Below the pieces are notes generated by a model that was not told the DNA's origin, searched no databases, and saw only the letters and a list, made by a program, of their open reading frames with translations. From Micavibrio sp. (GTDB lineage: Bacteria; Pseudomonadota; Alphaproteobacteria; Micavibrionales; Micavibrionaceae): DNA of 41,595 bases. A program made the translations under genes and the position numbers. This document shows positions 8,641 to 17,323 of the stretch, piece after piece. The number at the start of each line of letters is the position of its first letter. The stretch's first letter is position 1. Where the stretch lies: assembly GCA_026989265.1 (NCBI GenBank), contig JALSJP010000031.1, positions 1-41,595 on the forward strand, given 5' to 3'.

Positions 8641-8901
8641 TTATATAGCTTTAACCCTTGCACTTAGGCGGGAAAGCTTACGTGATGCGGTCTTTTTGTG
8701 CAAAATACCTTTTGCAACACTTCTGTCTAACTCAGGCTGCGCCGCCTTTAGAGCTGCTTGCGCGTCTTGTGAGTTACCAGTAGTGATTGCCAGTTCAACA
8801 TTTTTTATGAATGTGCGAAGGCGAGAGCGCCGCGCCATGTTTATTGTTGCGCGCGCTTCATTGCGACGAATTCTTTTCTTTGATGATGCATGATTAGCCA
8901 T
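8641..8901 (-). CDS. rpsT: 30S ribosomal protein S20
   Basis: S20 binds 16S rRNA early in 30S assembly. The 86-residue basic protein has the family start [19 protein letters not shown], the central [11 protein letters not shown], and the end [21 protein letters not shown]. Length and composition are normal. It precedes dnaA on the same strand, as in many alphaproteobacteria. The 236 bp upstream (8902-9137) should hold its promoter and contain one DnaA-box-like TTTTCCACA at 8969-8977, but no gene. Confidence 0.97.
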   Translation of the reverse strand: MANHASSKKRIRRNEARATINMARRSRLRTFIKNVELAITTGNSQDAQAALKAAQPELDRSVAKGILHKKTASRKLSRLSARVKAI

Positions 8902-9137
8902 TATTAAACCTTTTCAAACCTTTAGTTACATTCTTTTATACAATTATATACCAAATTTATACCCAAACTTTTCCACAGGAATAAATTCTTACTGCTTTAA
9001 TTTTGGGCGCGACAGTTAAACTTTAGCCGCTAAATTCTCTAAATACACTTTAGAAGTTGAAGAGTAATACGCGTGAATGGGGTTTGCTGTCAAGTGATTC
9101 ATGTTAATTTTAGCGAATCATTTATTTTATTAACAAT

Positions 9138-9518
9138 CTATAATGTTGGTCTAATCATTATTTTAACCAATTTATTAGAGTTATTTTCTTCAAAACTTAT
9201 TTCAAGAAATTCATTTTTTCTAAAAAACAGATTGTCATTAACCACGCCCCAACCAAATTGTGGCAAGGTTAGCAAGTAAAAATCAAGCACTTGCCGCTCT
9301 TCTACATTATGCATTATTGCTAAGGATTCGGCTATGCGCCCCTCTGGCTTATCAAAAGATATAGACTGCTCGCTTACCTCTTCTAGCTCTGGCATTAAAG
9401 GGGTATCACTTAGCAAAGAAAAAAATAATTGTTTTATATTAGGTTGTGCATGAGCAAGTGCAGGGCTGAAAGCCGCAAATAATAAACAGCAAATAGTTAC
9501 GATATATTTTAAAGCCAC
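9138..9518 (-). CDS. Small secreted conserved protein next to mutM
   Basis: A 126-residue protein from a GTG start at 9518 with GAGGA 5 nt upstream. This start places it 7 nt after mutM; an ATG at 9566 would overlap mutM and hide the signal peptide. The signal peptide is VALKYIVTICCLLFAAFSPALAHA. The mature part includes ISFDKPEGRIAES, FYLLTLPQFGWGVV and FLEISFE. I associate this pattern with an uncharacterised alphaproteobacterial family that sits beside mutM, from memory. Its function is unknown; it is likely periplasmic and cotranscribed with mutM. Confidence 0.75.
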   Translation of the reverse strand: MALKYIVTICCLLFAAFSPALAHAQPNIKQLFFSLLSDTPLMPELEEVSEQSISFDKPEGRIAESLAIMHNVEERQVLDFYLLTLPQFGWGVVNDNLFFRKNEFLEISFEENNSNKLVKIMIRPTL

Positions 9519-9525
9519 GCTTTCC

Positions 9526-10353
9526 TCACTTTTGACATGATGAACAATAAAATGTTGAGCGTCCACTTTGAACTATGCGTGATATGTTTGATGCACATTT
9601 ATTATTGCTGCATTTTTCTCCCTCGCGATTATATACGGCAAAGCTATGTTGGAAATATCCCAAAGACCCATCTGTATGTTTGTAATCTTTCAAGCTAGAA
9701 CCACCCGCTTTTATTGCCTCGATCAAAATATCGCGTGAGTGTTTTACTATGTCACCAGCCTCTTTCGCGGTGATACTGTTTGATAAGCGCAAAGGGTCAA
9801 TAAGCGCGCGGAATAACGTTTCACATACATAAATATTGCCAAGACCAGCAACTACCCGCTGATCAAGCAATGCTGATTTAATTGGTGATTTCTTGTTTTT
9901 GAGCGATTCGTATAACTCGCCGCCCGACCAGTCATCTAAAGGCTCTGCCCCCATAGAAGCGAATCTCTTTTCCAATTTCCAACTACCTTCCGCAATATAA
10001 ACCATGCCAAACCTACGCGCATCCTCAAAGGCAAAGCATGCGCCGTCACCCATTGTAACAACGACATGATCGTGCTTTTGCGCTTTGTAAGGGATATTAG
10101 GAGGGAATATATTAACCCTACCCGACATTCCCAAATGCAAAATAACGTGAATATTATCACCAATATGCATAATGATATATTTCCCGCGCCGCTCTAGCGC
10201 ATTTATAGACTTGCCCGTAAGACGTTGCCCAAAATCTTGTGGCAATGGCATGCGCAAATCATAGCGGTTGATTTTTACCGCCTTTATGCACTTGCCTAAT
10301 AAAGCATTTTCCATACCACGAAGGACAGTTTCTACCTCGGGAAGCTCTGGCAT
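9526..10353 (-). CDS. mutM: Formamidopyrimidine-DNA glycosylase
   Basis: MutM (Fpg) removes 8-oxoguanine and formamidopyrimidines and cleaves the abasic site. The 275-residue protein begins MPELPEVETV, where Pro2 is the catalytic nucleophile and Glu3 the acid. It has HLGMSGR, the helix-two-turn-helix segment VAGLGNIYVCE, and a C-terminal zinc finger with four Cys (CSNNKC then CSSC). Length and motifs are complete, so it should be active. It starts 3 nt after the upstream gene on the same strand, and the small secreted gene follows by 7 nt. Confidence 0.97.
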   Translation of the reverse strand: MPELPEVETVLRGMENALLGKCIKAVKINRYDLRMPLPQDFGQRLTGKSINALERRGKYIIMHIGDNIHVILHLGMSGRVNIFPPNIPYKAQKHDHVVVTMGDGACFAFEDARRFGMVYIAEGSWKLEKRFASMGAEPLDDWSGGELYESLKNKKSPIKSALLDQRVVAGLGNIYVCETLFRALIDPLRLSNSITAKEAGDIVKHSRDILIEAIKAGGSSLKDYKHTDGSLGYFQHSFAVYNREGEKCSNNKCASNISRIVQSGRSTFYCSSCQK

Positions 10354-10355
10354 TG

Positions 10356-10979
10356 TTAATCGCTCTTACTTGCTTGCACTGGTGAGAATTTCAATACAGG
10401 CGCGCCAGCGTAATCGGCATATAAAAATAATGGGTGAAAGTTTTTAGATATAATTTGAAAGTCAGGGGCGGTGAAGTAAATATCTTGCTCTCCTGATTTT
10501 CGAGATATAAATATATCATAATGACGCAAAGTCATAATTTTATAAGCAACGCCTGATATCGGCTTTGGCGCTCCTGCTGCCTTTGATGGATATAGCGTTA
10601 TCTTACCCACCTTTTCATCATATTTATAATTACCTTTAGAGTATTTACGCGCGCGCCCTTGTGGATCATCCGTATATATAAGCTCGAACTTACCACTAAC
10701 CAATGTGATTTCCGCAATAGAGCTTGCACCAAATTTGGTAACCCACTTACCGATTAGCTCATTTTCTTTGGGCGCGGTCATTTCATTTTTTAAAGCAGGG
10801 AGCTTGGCTTGCACTTTATCTTGTATAGAGCTTTGCATTGCAGAGAGCGACTGAACTTCCTCCTTCGGAGTATTTTTATTGACCGCTACATAGGTCAGTG
10901 TAATTGCAATGAACAATGCAATGCCCAAACCAGCCATAATTATGATTTTAAATGAAGCTTTCAATGGTTTTTCCTTCAT
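10356..10979 (-). CDS. Membrane-anchored protein of unknown function
   Basis: A 207-residue protein from the ATG at 10979 (MKEKPLKASF); a TTG three codons upstream is also open. It has a cytoplasmic basic start, one membrane segment (IIIMAGLGIALFIAITLTYVA) and a periplasmic remainder. The segment from IGKWVTKFG onward (WVTKFGASSIAEITL, FELIYTDDPQGRARKYSKG, YDIFISRK) resembles small beta-rich lipocalin-like domains that measure 'net composition', but I do not recognise a named family. It ends 3 nt before mutM, so the pair is an operon. Confidence 0.68.
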   Translation of the reverse strand: MKEKPLKASFKIIIMAGLGIALFIAITLTYVAVNKNTPKEEVQSLSAMQSSIQDKVQAKLPALKNEMTAPKENELIGKWVTKFGASSIAEITLVSGKFELIYTDDPQGRARKYSKGNYKYDEKVGKITLYPSKAAGAPKPISGVAYKIMTLRHYDIFISRKSGEQDIYFTAPDFQIISKNFHPLFLYADYAGAPVLKFSPVQASKSD

Positions 10980-11116
10980 ATTTTTCAAGTTTTTTGCAAA
11001 TAATACTCAAATAACGCACATAAATATATTTATCATGCACTAGCTAAGCTATTGATTTCATTAAATATTAACATATTTTTGCTAATATTATTCTATCGCA
11101 ACAAACAGAGTAGCAC

Positions 11117-11638
11117 ATGGACATATATATTATAGCGCAATTCATCGGATTCCTAGGATATCTTTTTTATATCGGCGCGCCATATTTTAAAACACAAGTT
11201 AGAATTATCCAAATGGATGTTATTGCCTGCGTTATTTTATGCGCGCAATGGTACTTGCTGGATCAGCCTTCTTTATTGGTTTTAAACGCCCTTGCTGTTT
11301 TAATATCCGTTGTTGCATTGCTTGCACCTAAATATGAGCATAGCAGAACTTGCTTATTACTATTATACCCTATTGGCTGTTTTGCCATTATTTCAGTATC
11401 CACGGGAAGCATAATAGATGTTATGGCGATTATTGCTTTTTGCTGCGCTCTTACCTCTAAATCATCACAAGATATAACGGGGCTTAGAGCATATGCAGTT
11501 ATTGGTGGGTCTGTGCTAATTATATCAGGAGCTATCGCCCTTTCTATTCCCGCTATGATATTTAATATATTATTTGTTAGTGGGCACGCGGTTAAGCTTT
11601 GGCAGAATAACAACCAAGCACAGCTCGCCCGCGCATAA
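11117..11638 (+). CDS. YgjV-like inner membrane protein
   Basis: A 173-residue integral membrane protein with about six hydrophobic segments. It starts MDIYIIAQFIGFLGYLFYI and contains VIACVILCAQWYLLDQPS and a C-terminal SGHAVKLW. This layout matches the YgjV (Imp-YgjV) family, whose function is unknown. It stands alone between divergent and downstream accessory genes; no terminator is evident before the next gene 99 nt away. Confidence 0.7.
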   Translation: MDIYIIAQFIGFLGYLFYIGAPYFKTQVRIIQMDVIACVILCAQWYLLDQPSLLVLNALAVLISVVALLAPKYEHSRTCLLLLYPIGCFAIISVSTGSIIDVMAIIAFCCALTSKSSQDITGLRAYAVIGGSVLIISGAIALSIPAMIFNILFVSGHAVKLWQNNNQAQLARA

Positions 11639-11697
11639 CATTAGTATATTTATGCATTTTTATTATATTTTTCTGGACAAATAGATTTATTGGACAT

Positions 11698-11722
11698 ATA
11701 AGTTATGTAATTTACAACTTAT
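11698..11722. promoter_or_regulatory. Palindromic operator candidate upstream of the XRE regulator
   Basis: A near-perfect palindrome 15 nt before the regulator start: ATAAGTT at the left, AACTTAT at the right, with GTAA and TTAC arms inside and one unpaired base. It sits where a promoter -10/+1 region would be. Repressors of the XRE family often bind such sites to control their own gene. Confidence 0.5.
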
Positions 11723-11737
11723 AGATAGATAAAAAAC

Positions 11738-12370
11738 ATGCCTACGGTCGAACAAATACGCGCAGCAAGAGCGCTCATAGGATGGAGCCAAGGAGATTTA
11801 GCAGAGCATGCTGGTCTATCACAAACAGGCATAGCTCGCATAGAAAACGGCTCTAACCAACCCAATTCCACAACTTTAGAGAAAATAGTATCGGCTTTTG
11901 ACGATGTTGGTATAATATTTATTTTAGGTGGAGTTCAAAAAGCTCAGGATACACTTACTATTTTAGATGGAGAAGATAGCTTAAGAAAGCTACAAGATGA
12001 CATATACCATACATTAAAGATTAATAAAGGCGAAGTTCTTTTGCTTGGTGTTAATGAAATAATGGCGAATGAAAAGGAAAACTATGAGTACACTAAAATG
12101 CATATTAAGCGCCTAAAAGATGCGGGTATTTCTGAACGTATTTTGATAAAAGAGGGCAAAAAAGAGTTTATAGCACCAAAGTCTTGGTATCGCACGATTC
12201 CCCAAGAATACTTTAGTCCTCATACAGTGTTTATATATGATGAAAAAATTGCCTTAGCACTGAGAACACCGCATAATAAGGTATTAATCTTAGAAAATAT
12301 CTTTTTTTCTGATTCTATAAAAAGCTTTTTTAACATGCTTTGGGACAATGGGAAGGACATTGATAAATGA
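11738..12370 (+). CDS. XRE-family regulator with TrmB-like C-terminal domain
   Basis: A 210-residue protein. Residues about 3-60 form a Cro/C1-type helix-turn-helix (RAARALIGWSQGDLAEHAGL, then TGIARIENGSNQP). The C-terminal part, about 85-205 (GEVLLLGVNEIM, HTVFIYDEKIALAL, KVLILEN), resembles the effector-binding phospholipase-D-like fold of TrmB-type regulators; this is a pattern match by eye. The ATG overlap with the next gene (ATGA at 12367-12370) indicates translational coupling. A palindrome just upstream suggests autoregulation. The base composition is more AT-rich than the neighbouring housekeeping genes, so acquisition by transfer is plausible. Confidence 0.82.
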   Translation: MPTVEQIRAARALIGWSQGDLAEHAGLSQTGIARIENGSNQPNSTTLEKIVSAFDDVGIIFILGGVQKAQDTLTILDGEDSLRKLQDDIYHTLKINKGEVLLLGVNEIMANEKENYEYTKMHIKRLKDAGISERILIKEGKKEFIAPKSWYRTIPQEYFSPHTVFIYDEKIALALRTPHNKVLILENIFFSDSIKSFFNMLWDNGKDIDK

Positions 12371-13422
12371 ATAGCAGTACCCAGAGAAAAATAGCAGAAA
12401 TTTTATTTTCTAATATTAGTAATGACAACTTAGCGACAAAAAAAGAGCGGTCTTTGGTAAAAAAAATCTGGGATGTTCACGATATTTCTAAAGTAAGTAT
12501 TTCAGATACTCAAGAATTAAAGCTTGCTTTTAAAAAGGCTTCTCTTGATGATGCTTATTTGATATCCCCTACTTATTATATGCTAACAGGTCGTCGAGGG
12601 CTTTGGCTATATAAGCATGCTACTAGAAATAATGATGAAAAAACTGCTTGTTTATTTTGTCTACACCCTAACATTAAAGATACAGTTATTATATTTCCAC
12701 CATTTGGATGTAATACTCCCGCTGCCATAAGCCGCTTAATCGATAAAGTTAGTATAGAGGGAATAAATTTTCAAATTGGTCGAATTGCTAAAGAATCAGG
12801 AATGGTGTGCGAATTAAATAAATTTTTAAATGGTCGAATTGTAGAAAAAAATGAAGATGTGTTGGACTGGGCTTTTCCAGTTCATACTATCGATTGCAAT
12901 AAATTATTAGCACAAAAAGGTGGAAAATATAAACGAATACGCCAGGTGATGAAGAAGTTTAATGCTACAAGCCCTACTATAAGAGAGATAAATTTTACTG
13001 ATGATTTTTCTTCGATAAAAAAAATGTCGGAAGATTGGGAAAAAAGCAATCAACATTACGATAAGTATAATGTTGATTTTAATAAGTATTTTGAAACCCT
13101 TATTGACGTAGCAGTAAGGGCACCATCCATTGGTTTAAAAGGTATAATAATTTCTATTGATGGTATTGATAGTGGTTTTTCAATATGGGAGCATGCTTTA
13201 AATAAAGAAAAAATTGCAAATCTTTTTGCTTCTCAAGTATCTAACTTTGAACTGGATAGCCTTTCTGCCTATTTAACAGTTAAAAGTGTAGAACATGCTT
13301 TTTTGGGCGGTGCAAAGTATATGTGTCTTGGTGGATCAGAAAATTATGGTATGGACAGGTATAAAAGAGGGTTTGTGCCAGAACAATCAAAAGACTTAAT
13401 AACAGTTGAAATTACCCCATAA
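12367..13422 (+). CDS. DUF2156 / GNAT-like acyltransferase, coupled to the regulator
   Basis: A 351-residue soluble protein. The C-terminal half, about 170-350, resembles the GNAT-fold domain of phosphatidylglycerol lysyltransferase-type proteins (DUF2156): YKRIRQVMKKFN, GFSIWEH, and the end motif CLGGSENYGMDRYKRGF, which matches the family's G-SE-gl--fK--f pattern. There is no membrane domain, so it is not a full MprF. The N-terminal half has no fold that I recognise. It overlaps the regulator by 4 nt, so both are made together. The gene is strongly AT-rich. The substrate is unknown; aminoacyl or acyl transfer to a small molecule or lipid is inferred from the fold only. Confidence 0.65.
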   Translation: MNSSTQRKIAEILFSNISNDNLATKKERSLVKKIWDVHDISKVSISDTQELKLAFKKASLDDAYLISPTYYMLTGRRGLWLYKHATRNNDEKTACLFCLHPNIKDTVIIFPPFGCNTPAAISRLIDKVSIEGINFQIGRIAKESGMVCELNKFLNGRIVEKNEDVLDWAFPVHTIDCNKLLAQKGGKYKRIRQVMKKFNATSPTIREINFTDDFSSIKKMSEDWEKSNQHYDKYNVDFNKYFETLIDVAVRAPSIGLKGIIISIDGIDSGFSIWEHALNKEKIANLFASQVSNFELDSLSAYLTVKSVEHAFLGGAKYMCLGGSENYGMDRYKRGFVPEQSKDLITVEITP

Positions 13423-13534
13423 CAAACCGATTTGCGCTCACTTATTTTCAAAAGAAAATGGTTGGAAACTTGAGTTAGAGCAAGGAAGCACAGATCCAGA
13501 TAGCGCATTTAAAATATTATCATATGGTTTATAG
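13403..13534 (+). pseudogene. Orphan gene tail after the acyltransferase
   Basis: A 43-codon open stretch in another frame overlaps and follows the end of the acyltransferase. It reads in part HLFSKENGWKLELEQG and DPDSAFKILSYGL, then stop. The composition looks like a normal protein, yet there is no start codon. It could be the 3' end of a gene replaced by the regulator/acyltransferase pair. I do not recognise the family. Confidence 0.35.
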
Positions 13535-13569
13535 ATAACGTAAATTCATAATCAAATAATTCCACCAAA

Positions 13570-13598
13570 AAAAGCCCCATCTCTATGACGGGGCTTTT
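13570..13598. terminator. Intrinsic terminator
   Basis: AAAAGCCCC (13570-13578) pairs with GGGGCTTTT (13590-13598) over an 11-nt loop, with A and T runs on both sides, so it can act in either direction. It ends the regulator/acyltransferase unit. Outer bases CCACCAAA and TTTGGTG nearby could lengthen the stem. Confidence 0.85.
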
Positions 13599-13634
13599 GA
13601 ATTTAAAAGCTTTGGTGATATTAACTTAATATAT

Positions 13635-13793
13635 ATGTATAATCCCTTTGATGAACATGTTATGGCTAAGCTTGAGAGTAGTATTCACGAAGGTCTGATG
13701 AATATGGAGAGCGAAGCCTGCTATCCTGATGCAAAAGAGCCGGAAATATTTACCATTAATCCATTCCATCACATCGTGGAATTCAACAATTAG
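13635..13793 (+). CDS. Possible 52-residue small protein
   Basis: An ATG at 13635 opens 52 codons to a TAG at 13791-13793. The product has natural-looking composition (MYNPFDEHVMAKLESSIHEG near the start, PFHHIVEFNN at the end). No good ribosome binding site is visible and I know no family. It stands alone between a terminator and dapE. It may be a real small gene or a fragment of a larger one. Confidence 0.35.
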   Translation: MYNPFDEHVMAKLESSIHEGLMNMESEACYPDAKEPEIFTINPFHHIVEFNN

Positions 13794-13847
13794 ACTGTTG
13801 AAAATAAATAATGACATGCAGCCTATTGTTGATTAATATCAATTACC

Positions 13848-14984
13848 ATGGCTTATGATGTTATAGAACTTACCCAAAATCTTATAAAATGTCCCTCTGT
13901 TACTCCGAAGGATGAGGGCGCGTTGGTTTATTTAGCTGAGCAGTTAGAAGCTCTTGGATTTGAATGCACTCGCGTTGATTTTGGCGAGGGAGCAGACCAT
14001 GTCCCTAACTTATTTGCAAGAATTGGTGATAAATCCCCGCATATTTGCTACGCTGGGCATACGGATGTTGTGCCTACGGGCGATGTAAATTTATGGGATT
14101 ATGAACCATTTAGCGCACATATAGAAGATGGTATTTTATACGGGCGCGGGGCAAGCGATATGAAAGGCTCGGTTGCGGCTTTTGTAGCTAGCGTTTCCAG
14201 CTATTTAGAAAATAACCCAATCAAAGGCTCTATAAGCTTGCTTATCACTGGTGATGAGGAAGGACCTGCCATTAACGGCACTGTTAAAGTCTTGAAATGG
14301 ATGGAAGAAAATGGGCATATTCCCGATGTCGCCATTGTTGGCGAGCCTACAAATCCCGATTATTTGGGGCAGGAAATTAAAATCGGGCGCAGGGGTTCAT
14401 TAAATGGCGTTCTAACAGTTTTGGGCAAGCAAGGTCATGTTGCTTATCAACATTTAGCAGATAATCCGCTTCCAAAATTAGTGAAAATTCTGGACGCTTT
14501 ATCAGATCATATATTTGATGAAGGCTCAGAATTTTTCCCGCCAACAAATTTGGAAATAACCAGCATTGATGTTGGCAATGAAGCTGATAACGTTATTGCA
14601 AATAGCGGTCATGCCAAGTTTAATATTCGATTTAATGATAACTGGAGCAATGAAACTCTATCTAAAAAAATTCATGAGATAGTGAAGTTATGCGGCTTTG
14701 ACTATGACTTAAAGCTAAGCCCTAGCGCGGAAAGCTTCATAACCAAGCCCGCCGCATGGTCTGATGTTATGTGCAAAGCTGTTAAAGATATCACTGGCGT
14801 AACTCCTGAACTCACCACTAATGGCGGAACATCAGATGCTCGTTTTATTGTCAATTACTGTCCTGTTATTGAGTTTGGCGGAATTAATGCAACTATCCAT
14901 CAAATAAATGAAAATGCTAATGTTCAAGATTTAAAAGATTTAAGCAAAATTTTTGAGCGCGTTTTAGAACTTCATTTTAAGTAA
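13848..14984 (+). CDS. dapE: Succinyl-diaminopimelate desuccinylase
   Basis: DapE hydrolyses N-succinyl-LL-diaminopimelate in the lysine and peptidoglycan precursor pathway, using two zinc ions. The 378-residue protein has the M20 peptidase motifs: GHTDVVPTGD with the zinc His at 71, GASDMKG with the bridging Asp at 104, TGDEEGPAINGT with the catalytic Glu at 137/138, GEPT, and the C-terminal INATIHQINE with the last zinc His. NGGTSDARF is diagnostic of DapE. Length is normal. The start has only a weak ribosome binding site. It is convergent with truA, 9 nt away. Confidence 0.95.
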   Translation: MAYDVIELTQNLIKCPSVTPKDEGALVYLAEQLEALGFECTRVDFGEGADHVPNLFARIGDKSPHICYAGHTDVVPTGDVNLWDYEPFSAHIEDGILYGRGASDMKGSVAAFVASVSSYLENNPIKGSISLLITGDEEGPAINGTVKVLKWMEENGHIPDVAIVGEPTNPDYLGQEIKIGRRGSLNGVLTVLGKQGHVAYQHLADNPLPKLVKILDALSDHIFDEGSEFFPPTNLEITSIDVGNEADNVIANSGHAKFNIRFNDNWSNETLSKKIHEIVKLCGFDYDLKLSPSAESFITKPAAWSDVMCKAVKDITGVTPELTTNGGTSDARFIVNYCPVIEFGGINATIHQINENANVQDLKDLSKIFERVLELHFK

Positions 14985-14993
14985 TTAATATGT

Positions 14994-15758
14994 TCAGTAA
15001 TCAACGCGCATTAAATATAAGCCATCAGCGGGAGCGGTAGGGCCTCCCTTTGTACGGTCTTTGGCTTGAAGAGCTGTTTTGACATCTTCGGGCTTCCATT
15101 TTCCCAGCCCAACAAGGCTAAGCGTTCCTACCATATTGCGCACTTGATGATGAAGGAATGACTTCCCTTCGGTTTCAAATATAACCTCTTTTCCTCCGCA
15201 GCCATCATAATCTTGGCTTATAATATCAAGCCTATCGAGAGTTTTAATGGGGGATTGCGCTTGGCACTCCGAATCTCTAAATGTTGTAAAGTCATGCTTA
15301 CCAAGTAAATATGACGCTCCGCGCCTCATCGCTTCAATATTAAGGGGCTTGCCGATATGCCAGACAAGCCCGCGATCAATGGCAAGAAAACCCGCTCTAT
15401 TTACCACGCGATATTGATATAATTTATTAACCGCATTAAAGCGCGAATGGAAATCATCTTCTACTATTTTAACATCGATAATGCTTATTGGATTTGGGCG
15501 AAGATGCGCGTTTATCGCTCTTAAAATGGCAAATTCATTCATTGGTTTTGATAGCTTTTCAAGATCAAAATGAGCAACCTGCCCGCGCGCGTGAACGCCT
15601 GCATCGGTGCGACCCGCGGAATGCACGCTCACTTTTTGACCATAAAACCGCTCAATAGCGGTTTCTATAGCTTGCTGGATTGAGGGGACATCAACTTGAC
15701 GTTGCCAGCCAGCAAAATCCCGCCCCATATATTCAATTACAATCTTATATCGCGTCAA
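14994..15758 (-). CDS. truA: tRNA pseudouridine(38-40) synthase
   Basis: TruA makes pseudouridine at positions 38-40 of the tRNA anticodon stem. The protein has IEYMGRDFAGWQRQ, the catalytic-Asp motif SAGRTDAGVHARGQV, and HHQVRNMVGTL. I prefer the TTG at 15758 (MTRYKIVIEY after initiation), with GGTGG upstream and the family's usual N-terminus; an ATG four codons earlier at 15770 is the alternative. Either start overlaps the end of fmt, so the two are translationally coupled in the order def-fmt-truA. Confidence 0.94.
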   Translation of the reverse strand: MTRYKIVIEYMGRDFAGWQRQVDVPSIQQAIETAIERFYGQKVSVHSAGRTDAGVHARGQVAHFDLEKLSKPMNEFAILRAINAHLRPNPISIIDVKIVEDDFHSRFNAVNKLYQYRVVNRAGFLAIDRGLVWHIGKPLNIEAMRRGASYLLGKHDFTTFRDSECQAQSPIKTLDRLDIISQDYDGCGGKEVIFETEGKSFLHHQVRNMVGTLSLVGLGKWKPEDVKTALQAKDRTKGGPTAPADGLYLMRVDY

Positions 15759-16674
15759 TATAGCCACCATTTACAGCGGAAGCAAAATCCATGGCTTTTT
15801 TACCAGCAGGCTGGATTTTCAAGATTCTAAGTGTGGTATTTTGTCCGCATGAAATCAAGCCATCTTTTGACAAAATTTCTCCGCATTTGCAATCATTGCA
15901 TTCATATCCATCAAGCTCAACTTTATGGATTTTAAACTTTTTACCGCCAATTTCTGCCCAAGTGCTTGGCCAAGGATTAAGGGCGCGCACCTGCCTATCT
16001 ATTTGAGCTGCGCTTTGATTCCAGTTAATAATTCCATCATCTTTTTTAAGTAGATGCGCGTAAGTGACAAGCTCTTCATTTTGCTTATGCGCATCTAGCT
16101 TGCCATCATGCGCCAAGTCATCAAGCACTTGCAATGCTAGTTTAGCCCCCATATCCGCCAATAAATCATGCAGCTTTGATGCGCTCATATTCGAGCCTAA
16201 AGAAATCTCATCTTTTGCAATCATATTTCCAGTATCAAGCCCCTTATTCATTTGCATGATGGTAACGCCTGATTTTTCATCACCATGCCATATTGCTTGT
16301 TGAATGGGCGACGCCCCGCGCCAGCGTGGCAATAGTGAGCCATGAATATTCAAGCAACCATATTTAGGCGCATTTAAAATAGCCTCGGGCAAGAGCAAGC
16401 CATAAGCCGCGACAATAGCAACATCAACATTATGAGCTGCAAACTCTTCTTTAGATGCGCGGCTCTTCAAAGATTTTGGCGTAAATACGGGAATATTATT
16501 AAGCTCTGCCAAATCATGTACGGGTGAGTTTTGAAGCTTATGACCTCGCCCTTTGGGACGCGGGGCTCTCGAGTAAACACAGACTAGCTCATGCTCACTA
16601 TCGCATAATTCGCGCAAGGCATGGGCTGCAAAATCAGGAGTGCCCATAAAGGCTATGCGAAGTTTTTTGCTCAT
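15745..16674 (-). CDS. fmt: Methionyl-tRNA formyltransferase
   Basis: Fmt formylates initiator Met-tRNA using 10-formyl-THF. The 309-residue protein has the Rossmann-like formyltransferase domain: RIAFMGTPDFAAHAL, then the signature NIHGSLLPRWRGASPIQ with the catalytic His/Asn region and ITIMQM-type strand VTIMQMNKGLDTGNMI. A C-terminal OB-like tRNA-binding domain has VRALNPWPSTWAE. Length is normal. It lies 11 nt downstream of def and overlaps truA, as expected for the def-fmt operon. Confidence 0.96.
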   Translation of the reverse strand: MSKKLRIAFMGTPDFAAHALRELCDSEHELVCVYSRAPRPKGRGHKLQNSPVHDLAELNNIPVFTPKSLKSRASKEEFAAHNVDVAIVAAYGLLLPEAILNAPKYGCLNIHGSLLPRWRGASPIQQAIWHGDEKSGVTIMQMNKGLDTGNMIAKDEISLGSNMSASKLHDLLADMGAKLALQVLDDLAHDGKLDAHKQNEELVTYAHLLKKDDGIINWNQSAAQIDRQVRALNPWPSTWAEIGGKKFKIHKVELDGYECNDCKCGEILSKDGLISCGQNTTLRILKIQPAGKKAMDFASAVNGGYIDAI

Positions 16675-16685
16675 AAACAGCCTCT

Positions 16686-17207
16686 CTATAATGAATTTTG
16701 CTTTTTTAATTTATCAAGTTTTTTCAAAAGCATTTTGCGTTTTAAGGTGGAAAGATAATCTATGAATAAAATACCATCCAAATGATCTATTTCATGCTGC
16801 ACACAATGTGAAAGCAAATTATCCGCTTCAAGCTCCGCTTCCTTGCCATTATAATCAAGATATTTCACGCGAACTATTTTAGGACGTTCAATATCAGCAT
16901 ATTGCTTTGGCACAGAAAGGCAACCCTCTTCCATAGTGCTAAGTTCTTCTGATTTATAAATAATTTCAGGGTTAGCCATACAAATGGGGCTTGGCTCTTC
17001 TCCCTCATCGCGTTTTGATAAATCCATCACTAAAACGCGGTTTAGCATACCTACCTGATTAGCCGCCAAGCCAATACCGGGGGCATCATACATGGTTTTA
17101 AGCATAGCATCCATTTGAGCGCGAACAGCGTCATCAACTGCACTAACGGCTTTTGACTTTTGCTTTAAAGCAGGATGTGGCGCTGTAACTATTTTATATT
17201 CACTCAT
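16686..17207 (-). CDS. def: Peptide deformylase
   Basis: Def removes the N-formyl group from new proteins using a ferrous ion. I chose the ATG at 17207 (173 residues, MSEYKIVTAPHPALKQKSK), which matches known family starts; 24 residues more are open upstream but are not family-like. Motif 1 is GIGLAANQVG (44-53), motif 2 EEGCLSVP with metal Cys96, and motif 3 QHEIDHLDG with metal His138 and His142 and the catalytic Glu139. It is the first gene of def-fmt-truA. Confidence 0.96.
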   Translation of the reverse strand: MSEYKIVTAPHPALKQKSKAVSAVDDAVRAQMDAMLKTMYDAPGIGLAANQVGMLNRVLVMDLSKRDEGEEPSPICMANPEIIYKSEELSTMEEGCLSVPKQYADIERPKIVRVKYLDYNGKEAELEADNLLSHCVQHEIDHLDGILFIDYLSTLKRKMLLKKLDKLKKQNSL

Positions 17208-17323
17208 ATTAGAATTGATAATGGGTTTTACCAAAATCGTCAAGGAATCAAAGCTATTGAGATTTTTCTTGCAATCCACCCTCCATTTGTTACCATAAGA
17301 AAAACAATCGGGTGATATATATT

